This document shows positions 1-5,756 of a stretch of DNA of 12,801 nt, in pieces (within the stretch, counting starts at the first letter, position 1; the number at the start of each line of letters is the position of its first letter). Under the pieces are notes generated by a model that did not search any database, was not told where the DNA came from, and saw only the letters and a program-made list of their open reading frames with translations. The position numbers and the translations under genes were made by a program. Source of the DNA: Chloroflexota bacterium (GTDB taxonomy: Bacteria > Chloroflexota > Dehalococcoidia > DSTF01 > JACRBR01); the NCBI GenBank assembly GCA_021813085.1, contig JAKAMA010000026.1, positions 1-12,801 on the forward strand, given 5' to 3'.

Positions 1-2656
1 GGCCGACTGCATCGCCGCCTGCACGCTCAACCTCTTCGTCAAGGACGGCATCGTCTGGCGCGAGGAGCAGAACACCATCTACGAGGCCTCCGGCGACCAC
101 CTGCCCGACTTCAACCCGCGCGGCTGCCAGAAGGGCATGATCTACTCCGACCTGATGTACGACGCCACGCGCATCAAGTACCCGCTGCGCCGCGTCGGCC
201 CCCGCGGCTCCGGCAAGTGGGAGCGCATCTCCTGGGAGGACGCCCTCACCGCGATCGCCGATAAGGTGCTCGACGTCGCCGCCACCGACGGCCCCGAATC
301 CATCGTCTACGACATGGGCACCACCAACATCGACTTCGGCCCCGGCACCCCGGCGCAGTTCCGCCTGATGGACCTCATCGGCACGACCTCGCTCGACGAA
401 TGGGCGAGCGTCGGCGACCTGCCGATGGGCGCCATCCAGACCTGGGGGCTGTTCAACACCGACGGCACATCCGACGACTACTGCAACTCCGACTACATCA
501 TGATCTGGCTCGGCAACCCCGCCTACACGCGCATCCCCGACGTGCACTTCATGCTCGAGGCGCGCTACAAGGGCGCACAGGTCGTGCTCGTCGCGCCCGA
601 CTACAGCCCGACCGCCATGCACGCCGACCTCTGGCTCAACCTGCGCGTCGCCACCGACGCCGCCCTCGCCCTCGGCATGGCGAAGGTGATGGTCGACGAG
701 GACCTCTACAAGCCCGACTACGTCAAGGAGCAGACCGACCTGCCGCTGCTCGTGCGCGAGGACGACGGCCGCTTCCTGCGCCAGTCCGACGTCACCGCGG
801 GCGGCAGCGACGCGATCTTCTACTTCTGGGACGAGGCCACGCGCGCCATCGTCGAAGCGCCCGGCAGCATGGGTCACGCCACGGCGTCCATCGCCCTCGG
901 CGGCCTGCGCCCCGCCCTCGAAGGCCGCTACGACGTGACGCTACACGACGGCCGCGGCGTCAGCGTGCGCCCGCTCTGGGAGCGGCTCTGCGACGAGCTG
1001 CGTGACTACACACCCGACCAGGTCGCGCGCATCACCGGCCTCCACGCCGACACTGTGCGCAAGGTGGCGCGCGACTTCGCGCGGGCGAACGCCGCGACCA
1101 TCTTCGCCTCCTGGGGCGCCTGCAAGCACTATCACATGGACCTCTTCCAGCGCTCGATGATCCTGATCTCCGCGCTCGCCGGCCACACGGGCAAGCAGGG
1201 CGGCGGCCTGCGCATCGGCGCCTGGTGGAACCTGCCGCTGAACTACGACAAAGGCCAGCTTGCCTTCATCGGCCAGGCGCCGGCCGACGGACAGCGCCCA
1301 AAGGTGCGCGACATCGAGAACATCATGAAGACGATGTCCGCCACGATGTCGAGCAGCGCGCCTACGATGGCCTGGCTCTACGCACACGACGCCGGCTACC
1401 GCGACGTCGTCAACAACCAGGCGTTCCACGACCCGGCCCTGCCGCACCCCGTCGCCGACTACGCGAAGGAGGCGTTCGACAACAACTGGATGCCCGTCGG
1501 CCCCAAGCCGAGGATGATGCTCTACACGAGCATGAACCCGCTCCGCCGCTGGCCGGCGCCCCACATCATCCGCCAGAACCTCTGGGAAAGCCTGGAGATG
1601 ATCGCGACGTGGGAGTTCCGCATGTCCAGCTCCGCCATGCAGGCGGACATCATCTTGCCCGCCGCCGGCTGGCACGAGAAGGCCGGCGTCAAGTTCTGCC
1701 AGTCGCTCGTCCCCTACATCTGCGTCGGCGACGAGGCGGTCGAGCCCCTCTACGAATCGCTGAGCGAGTTCGATATCATGGCGCGGCTCGCTCAGACGCT
1801 GCAGACGCGCGCCCGCCAGCGCGAGGAGGGGACGTACGTCGACGCCCGCGGCCAGGCACACGACCCGGCGCACTTCTACGACAACTGGAGCATGAACGGC
1901 GAGTTCAACGAAGGCGACAGCACGAAGGCGCTCGACGTGTCGATCAGCATGTCGCAGCCGCTGAGCGGCACGCCCTGGTCCGAGATCGCGGCGAAGGGCG
2001 CCGTACGCGTCAAGACCCCCGGCAGCTACGGCCCGATCACCGCTATCTGCTCCGACTTCGAGGATGGCCAGGCCCTTGCGCCGCTCAAGTGGTTCGTCGA
2101 GAAGAAGGAGCCGTGGCCCACCCTCACCGGCCGCCAGCAGTTCTACCTCGATCACCCCTGGTACCTCGACGCCGGCGAGGGCCTCCCCGTCCACAAGGAG
2201 AACCCCAAGACCGGCGGCGACTACCCGATCGAGGTGACGGGCGGCCACACACGCCACAGCATCCACGCGATCTTCCGCGCCAACAAGACGCTGCTCAACC
2301 TCCAGCGCGGCGAACCCGTGCTCTACATGAGCGACCGCGACGCCCTCGAGCGCGACATCCGCGACCACGACCTGGTCTGGGTCCACAACGACGTCGGCGG
2401 CTACCAGGTGCACGCCAAGCCCACGCCCGCCGTGCAGCCCGGCCAGGCGATCATCTACCATGCGTGGGAGCCCTACCAGTTCGCGGGCTGGAACAGCAGC
2501 CAGACCATCGTCGCCGGCGCCTTCAAGCCGCTGCACATGCTCGGCGGCTACGGCCACCTCAGCTTCCGGCCGATCCATGGCCAGCCCAGCCACACGCCCC
2601 GCGCCCAGAAGGTCGAGATCGAAAAGGTCGCCGCACCCGGCGCGGCGGGAGGATGA
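1..2656 (+). CDS. Type II DMSO reductase-family molybdopterin oxidoreductase, alpha subunit 1 (5' truncated)
   Basis: Catalytic Mo-bisMGD subunit of a nitrate/selenate/dimethylsulfide/ethylbenzene-type oxidoreductase. The frame is open from base 2 to the TGA, giving 884 residues; the N-terminus lies before the window. The Fe-S (FS0) motif is visible: Cys codons at 8-10 and 20-22 (CIAAC), then 34 residues, then Cys at 125-127 (RGCQKG). This matches the HxxxCxxxC...C pattern of type II enzymes; the His would lie just upstream. The likely Mo-ligand aspartate is encoded at 416-418, in GDLPMGAIQTWG, a context like the NarG DLP..QTWG segment. The length fits the 900-residue SerA/DdhA/EbdA clade rather than the 1200-residue NarG. 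The C-terminus carries the family's GGYGHL segment. An SCP2-like gene follows within 2 bases. Family is certain; substrate, direction of catalysis and cellular side are unknown because no beta subunit or signal peptide is in view. Confidence 0.95.
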   Translation, partial: ADCIAACTLNLFVKDGIVWREEQNTIYEASGDHLPDFNPRGCQKGMIYSDLMYDATRIKYPLRRVGPRGSGKWERISWEDALTAIADKVLDVAATDGPESIVYDMGTTNIDFGPGTPAQFRLMDLIGTTSLDEWASVGDLPMGAIQTWGLFNTDGTSDDYCNSDYIMIWLGNPAYTRIPDVHFMLEARYKGAQVVLVAPDYSPTAMHADLWLNLRVATDAALALGMAKVMVDEDLYKPDYVKEQTDLPLLVREDDGRFLRQSDVTAGGSDAIFYFWDEATRAIVEAPGSMGHATASIALGGLRPALEGRYDVTLHDGRGVSVRPLWERLCDELRDYTPDQVARITGLHADTVRKVARDFARANAATIFASWGACKHYHMDLFQRSMILISALAGHTGKQGGGLRIGAWWNLPLNYDKGQLAFIGQAPADGQRPKVRDIENIMKTMSATMSSSAPTMAWLYAHDAGYRDVVNNQAFHDPALPHPVADYAKEAFDNNWMPVGPKPRMMLYTSMNPLRRWPAPHIIRQNLWESLEMIATWEFRMSSSAMQADIILPAAGWHEKAGVKFCQSLVPYICVGDEAVEPLYESLSEFDIMARLAQTLQTRARQREEGTYVDARGQAHDPAHFYDNWSMNGEFNEGDSTKALDVSISMSQPLSGTPWSEIAAKGAVRVKTPGSYGPITAICSDFEDGQALAPLKWFVEKKEPWPTLTGRQQFYLDHPWYLDAGEGLPVHKENPKTGGDYPIEVTGGHTRHSIHAIFRANKTLLNLQRGEPVLYMSDRDALERDIRDHDLVWVHNDVGGYQVHAKPTPAVQPGQAIIYHAWEPYQFAGWNSSQTIVAGAFKPLHMLGGYGHLSFRPIHGQPSHTPRAQKVEIEKVAAPGAAGG

Positions 2657-2658
2657 CG

Positions 2659-3105
2659 ATGGACGACACCACGACCCCGGCGGCGGCCGCGGTCCCAGCC
2701 ACGCCCTTCGCGGTCACGCTCGGCGAGGGCACCGACGGCAACGTCCTCGCGACGCTGCTCAAGCAGCACATCGAGGCCGTCGTCGCCGCCGAGCCGCGCA
2801 AGGCCGGTGCGGCCGCCCGCATCCACGGCCGGCTCGGCATCCGCTCGACGGAGCCCGTCGCCGACGTCACCCTGGTCTTCGCGCCCGGCGGCGTCACCAT
2901 CCGCGGCGGCATCGAGCCGGGCGTCGACGGCACGATCACCGGCCCGCTCAAGCTCCAGACGGAGACGCTCGTCGCGAAGGCGAACCCCTACACGGCGATG
3001 CTGCGCCGCCAGCTCAAGGTGCGCATCCGCCTCTCCCGTCCCCTCTTCACCGCGCAGGCCTACGGGTTCCTGAAAGTGCCGCCGTCCCTCCGCCCGAAGG
3101 ACTGA
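2659..3105 (+). CDS. Small SCP2 sterol-transfer-like domain protein
   Basis: Protein of 148 residues resembling the SCP2 lipid-binding domain. A low-complexity Thr/Ala/Pro start (residues 1-15) precedes a helix and then the SCP2-like core: VTLVFAPGGVTIRGG (70-84), the DGTITGP strand-turn (90-96), the AKANPYTAMLRRQLKVRIRL helix region, and a C-terminal FLKVPPSL. Two ATGs are possible. ATG 2653 overlaps the upstream stop as ATGA but has GGAGG directly against it. ATG 2659 has GGAGG (2648-2652) at a 6-base spacing and is preferred. The gene is almost certainly co-transcribed with the truncated alpha subunit. SCP2 domains bind lipids or other hydrophobic ligands, so it might present a hydrophobic substrate or cofactor to the molybdoenzyme, but that is inference. 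SCP2 assignment is from pattern only and moderately sure; the gene itself is well supported. Confidence 0.7.
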   Translation: MDDTTTPAAAAVPATPFAVTLGEGTDGNVLATLLKQHIEAVVAAEPRKAGAAARIHGRLGIRSTEPVADVTLVFAPGGVTIRGGIEPGVDGTITGPLKLQTETLVAKANPYTAMLRRQLKVRIRLSRPLFTAQAYGFLKVPPSLRPKD

Positions 3106-3132
3106 GAGGCAGCACGCACGGCGCACGTCACG

Positions 3133-3156
3133 TAGGGGCACAACGCCTTGTGCCCC
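3133..3156. repeat. GTAGGGGC-type palindrome between convergent genes
   Basis: A perfect 9-bp inverted repeat (GGGGCACAA 3135-3143, loop CGCC, TTGTGCCCC 3148-3156) sits in the 93-base gap between two convergent genes. No T-run follows on either strand, so it is not a classic intrinsic terminator. It may act as a bidirectional 3'-end or mRNA-stabilising hairpin. Its GTAGGGGC...GCCCC form resembles dispersed palindromes I recall from Chloroflexota and cyanobacterial intergenic regions; that comparison is from memory and unverified. Confidence 0.6.
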
Positions 3157-3198
3157 AACATCGCCCGCCCGAAGGACGTGAGCGTCCGCGCGCGCGGC

Positions 3199-3849
3199 CT
3201 ACGCCGCCAGCAGCGTCTTGACGTACGCCAGGTCCGCCGCCAGCACACTGTCGATCAGCGATGCCAGCGCCGCGTAAAACGGCGACGGCGTGCACGACGC
3301 GAGCTTGCGCCGAAGCTGCGGCCACCAGCGCCCCGGGTGCCGCGCGAGGAAGTCGCGCTCGGCGCGCAGGAACGGCGCCGCGTCGCCGCCGCGCGCCCGC
3401 GCCAGCCCCTCCGTGAACACCATCACCTGCAGGAACTCCAGCTCCACCGTGATGTGGTCGGGCAGCTCGCGCGCCGCCTCGTCGACCTTCATGCCGAAGA
3501 AGCGATAGAACCGCAGCGTCTCCTCCATCGCCTGCTTGCGCGCGCCGGACCACTCGCCCCCGTACAGCGGGCACGGCGGCCGCACGGTGCCGACGTCGAA
3601 CAGGCGGATGTACTCCGCCTGGAAGTCGACGTAGCCACCGTCGTCCACCAGCGCCCTGTAGTCCGGCGGCTGCGCCAGCGCGTACGGCAGCGCACCGACG
3701 AGCGGCTCGACCCGCACGGCGAACGCACCCGTGCTGACGTCGGCGTGAAACTCCGCGCTCGGGAACTCGATCGCATCCGCGAGCGTCGCGTACACCTCGC
3801 TGCGCGCCGCCTCCGCGTCGCCGATCTCCTCGATGGTCTCCGCGGTCAT
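3199..3849 (-). CDS. TorD/DmsD-like molybdoenzyme maturation chaperone
   Basis: Cytoplasmic all-helical chaperone of 216 residues, the usual size for the TorD family, which helps insert the Mo cofactor and protects the apo-catalytic subunit before assembly. Visible family landmarks are YIRLFDVG (80-87), PPCPLYGGEW (91-100), LPDHITVELEFL (129-140) and the FLARHPGRWWPQ segment (167-178), all typical of TorD proteins from type II enzyme operons (the delta subunit). ATG at 3849 is chosen because it overlaps the stop of the upstream haem b subunit gene as ATGA and has GGAG (3858-3861) eight bases upstream. It is the last gene of a three-gene operon running leftwards. Likely clients are one or both alpha subunits flanking the operon. 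Which one it serves cannot be told from the sequence. Confidence 0.9.
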   Translation of the reverse strand: MTAETIEEIGDAEAARSEVYATLADAIEFPSAEFHADVSTGAFAVRVEPLVGALPYALAQPPDYRALVDDGGYVDFQAEYIRLFDVGTVRPPCPLYGGEWSGARKQAMEETLRFYRFFGMKVDEAARELPDHITVELEFLQVMVFTEGLARARGGDAAPFLRAERDFLARHPGRWWPQLRRKLASCTPSPFYAALASLIDSVLAADLAYVKTLLAA

Positions 3850-4499
3850 GCGTCGATCTCCAGCGGCTCCCACACCGCATGATACGCCTTCAGTCCCCCG
3901 CGCTCCTTGTTCGACCCCTGCCAGACCGCGAAGGTGCACTTGTGCGTCATCCCGGGCGCCAGCGGCACGACGTACTCCGCCGGCAGGTTGACGTGGAACG
4001 GCCGCGCGATGACGACGCGCCACGTTCCGTTGCCCCACGACCCGTGCCCCGAGAGCGGCGTCTCGGCGTGGCGCACCGTCGTGCCGCGGCCCGTCGCCGT
4101 CACATAGAACGGCGTCTCGATGTCCGCGCGCCACAGCCACATATTCACCGGCTGTGCTGGCAACCCCATCTCCGCGATCGGCGCGTCGTCCTTGATCGGC
4201 AGCATCACGCCCGCCTGATCCGGGAAGTTCGCCATGTCGTCCGGGTCACTGTCGTCCGTCGCGTCGTCCCACTCCAGGCGGAAGAAGATCACCTCGCCGT
4301 TGTGTGCCGCCCGCACTCGCACGTCGGGCGTCAGTCCATGCTGCAACGACTTCCACTTGTTCTGGATGTACTCCGAAGGCTGGAGCACGAGCGGTGTCGA
4401 TGACAGCGGCATGCGCTGCGGCCCGACCGCCGCCCACGTGCCCGCGTCCGGGTCGAGCAGCGACGCTGTGTCCGCCGTCAGCCGCACCGCCTTCACCAT
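3846..4499 (-). CDS. Ethylbenzene dehydrogenase-type haem b (gamma) subunit
   Basis: A 217-residue protein of the type II DMSO reductase gamma family (EbdC/DdhC/SerC-like), which passes electrons between the Fe-S beta subunit and an external carrier through one haem b. Visible motifs include HNGEVIFFRLEWDDAT (66-81), MGLPAQPVNMWLWRAD (111-126) and FAVWQGSNKERGGLKAYHAVW (190-210). By analogy with EbdC, whose haem ligands are a Met and a Lys about 90 residues apart, Met111 and Lys204 are the likely ligands. The length matches EbdC (just over 210). The N-terminus has no signal peptide, whereas characterised members are periplasmic. ATG 4499 is chosen; it overlaps the upstream MobB-FmdE gene by 7 bases and has no clear ribosome binding site, suggesting translational coupling. 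The downstream chaperone gene overlaps by 4 bases. Confidence 0.9.
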   Translation of the reverse strand: MVKAVRLTADTASLLDPDAGTWAAVGPQRMPLSSTPLVLQPSEYIQNKWKSLQHGLTPDVRVRAAHNGEVIFFRLEWDDATDDSDPDDMANFPDQAGVMLPIKDDAPIAEMGLPAQPVNMWLWRADIETPFYVTATGRGTTVRHAETPLSGHGSWGNGTWRVVIARPFHVNLPAEYVVPLAPGMTHKCTFAVWQGSNKERGGLKAYHAVWEPLEIDA

Positions 4500-5584
4500 G
4501 GCGCACGCACCCGGTCGTCTTCGCCGACGGGGCGATAGTACGCGCCGCCGGCGCAGGCGCGGCACATCGGCCCGTCATCGCCCGCGACCTGGCGGTGGTC
4601 GTTCACCTCTTCGCCGCACACCACACAGACCACCCGCTCGACGGGCTTGCCTGGCCGGTCGTACGCGCCCACCTCGACGCTGACCTCCTGCACCGTGAAC
4701 AGCGCCTCGTCCGGCAGCGAGCGATATGCCGCCATCTGCGCCTCTCGCCGGTCGAGGTGCGGGTACAGCGCCGCCGCCCGCTCGCGCGAGTCCGCGCGCG
4801 CCACGACGCGCACGGCGTAGCCCGTCTCCGTGTTGAGGAACGTCGCGGCGAGCTTGCCGTAATCCACCAGTTTCAGCGTGCGCTTCCCCGGCCGGCAGCC
4901 CGTCACCGTCTGCACCGCGTCCGCGCCGCAGCGGTCCACCTCCACCCAGGCGATCAGTTGCTTCGACCGCTTCGGCTGCTCGATCCCCACCGCGCGGCAA
5001 CCCAGCAGCGCCAGCCGCACGCCGAGCACCTGACCCGGGCAGATGTGCCCGTGGAACGCCTCCGCCTCGCGCATCGCGCGGTCGAGGGCGTCCTGCGCCG
5101 GGTCGCGCGCCGCGAGCCAGTCCATGATGTAGCGCGCGACTTCCGCCGGGTTGTCCCGCTCCAGCGGCGTCGCCTCGCCGTCCGTCGAGATCACGCCCAA
5201 CAGCTCGCCCGCGTCCTCGCGCGGCGACCGCGCATCGCCCGGGCCCAGCAGCAGCAGGTACGGCGTCGCGACGCCCTGGAACCCCTCGGCGAGGATCAGG
5301 TCGACGTTGTCGCCGAGCCGCGCCGCAAGCTCGAGCAGCCCCGGCTCCCGCGCCGGCGCCTCGAACGTCGCGACCTTCCCCGGCGCCACCACCGTCACCG
5401 AGAGCGCGCCCGCGTCCGCGTAGCGGAACGAGTCCTTCCCGCGGCGGTCGAGATCGACCCGGTGGTGCGCGTGCTTGAGCACCGCGACGCGCACGCCGCG
5501 CGCCAGCAACAGCCGCACGACTTCGGTCAGTAGTGTCGTCTTCCCCGAACCCGACCGGCCCAGCATGCGGATGATCGGCGCCAT
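4493..5584 (-). CDS. MobB-FmdE fusion: molybdopterin-guanine dinucleotide protein B with FmdE/zinc-ribbon domain
   Basis: Two-domain cytoplasmic protein of 363 residues. Residues 1 to about 158 are MobB-like, with a P-loop GRSGSGKT (9-16) near the N-terminus, the LKHAHH segment (37-42) and DLILAEGFQG (95-104). MobB is a GTPase linked to formation or delivery of the MGD form of the Mo cofactor. Residues 163 to about 345 are FmdE-like: HGHICPGQVLGVRLA (178-192), VEVDRCGADAVQTVTGC (214-230) and KLVDYGKLA (238-246). They end in a zinc ribbon, CVVC (320-323) and CRAC (341-344). FmdE domains occur with tungsten/molybdenum formylmethanofuran dehydrogenases, but no such enzyme is here, so a metal or cofactor handling role for the neighbouring oxidoreductases is more likely (inference). 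It is first in the leftward operon. ATG 5584 puts the P-loop at the expected position. Confidence 0.9.
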   Translation of the reverse strand: MAPIIRMLGRSGSGKTTLLTEVVRLLLARGVRVAVLKHAHHRVDLDRRGKDSFRYADAGALSVTVVAPGKVATFEAPAREPGLLELAARLGDNVDLILAEGFQGVATPYLLLLGPGDARSPREDAGELLGVISTDGEATPLERDNPAEVARYIMDWLAARDPAQDALDRAMREAEAFHGHICPGQVLGVRLALLGCRAVGIEQPKRSKQLIAWVEVDRCGADAVQTVTGCRPGKRTLKLVDYGKLAATFLNTETGYAVRVVARADSRERAAALYPHLDRREAQMAAYRSLPDEALFTVQEVSVEVGAYDRPGKPVERVVCVVCGEEVNDHRQVAGDDGPMCRACAGGAYYRPVGEDDRVRAPW

Positions 5585-5617
5585 ACTCCGACGCTACGGC
5601 CCGCGGCATGTGGGCTG

Positions 5618-5648
5618 GTAGGGCCGTTCGTCACGAACCGCGCGCCCC
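5618..5648. repeat. Degenerate GTAGGG-type palindrome with GTTCGT/ACGAAC core
   Basis: The core is a 6-bp inverted repeat, GTTCGT (5626-5631) and ACGAAC (5633-5638), around a single C. The outer arms GGGC (5621-5624) and GCCC (5644-5647) are separated from the core by an uneven internal loop. It begins GGTAGGGC, echoing the perfect palindrome at 3133-3156. It could be a decayed dispersed repeat or a regulator site; the sequence alone does not decide. Confidence 0.45.
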
Positions 5649-5677
5649 GCGCCATCCGACCCCGTGCCATTTGGCCC

Positions 5678-5706
5678 CTTGCCGATGGTATCCGGCACTT
5701 GCCGAT
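5678..5706. repeat. 9-base direct repeat CTTGCCGAT, 20-base period
   Basis: CTTGCCGAT occurs at 5678-5686 and again at 5698-5706, exactly 20 bases apart, or about two helical turns. Both copies lie 50-80 bases before the alpha subunit 2 start. Same-face direct repeats in a promoter region are typical of tandem binding sites for response regulators or activators, but no such protein is identified here. Confidence 0.4.
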
Positions 5707-5756
5707 CGCCTGCCTCCCGGCGACGATGCAGGTGCCCGGCTGACGACGGAGGGATG

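Larger units (their letters stand above)
5585..5756. promoter_or_regulatory. Divergent promoter region between mobB-fmdE operon and alpha subunit 2
   Basis: These 172 bases must contain promoters for both the leftward cofactor/gamma/chaperone operon and the rightward alpha gene. No strong -35/-10 pair is recognisable in this GC-rich sequence. Two structures stand out: a GTTCGT-C-ACGAAC inverted repeat inside a degenerate GTAGGG-type palindrome (5618-5648), and a 9-base direct repeat spaced by 20 bases (5678-5706). Either could be an operator. A GGAGGG ribosome binding site (5748-5753) serves the alpha gene. Confidence 0.6.

Noticed and set aside
941..2593. 550-codon open frame on the - strand opposite alpha subunit 1
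   Set aside because: Antisense to a gene with clear motifs; the product is Val/Ala/Arg-rich with no recognisable domain, as expected from high GC.
4304..5533. 409-codon + strand open frame opposite MobB-FmdE
   Set aside because: Arg-rich low-complexity translation with no domain; the - strand has a P-loop and zinc ribbon.
5664..5756. N-terminal extension of alpha subunit 2 from GTG 5664
   Set aside because: Added residues are not family-like and run through the divergent promoter; GGAGGG supports ATG 5757 (or 5754).
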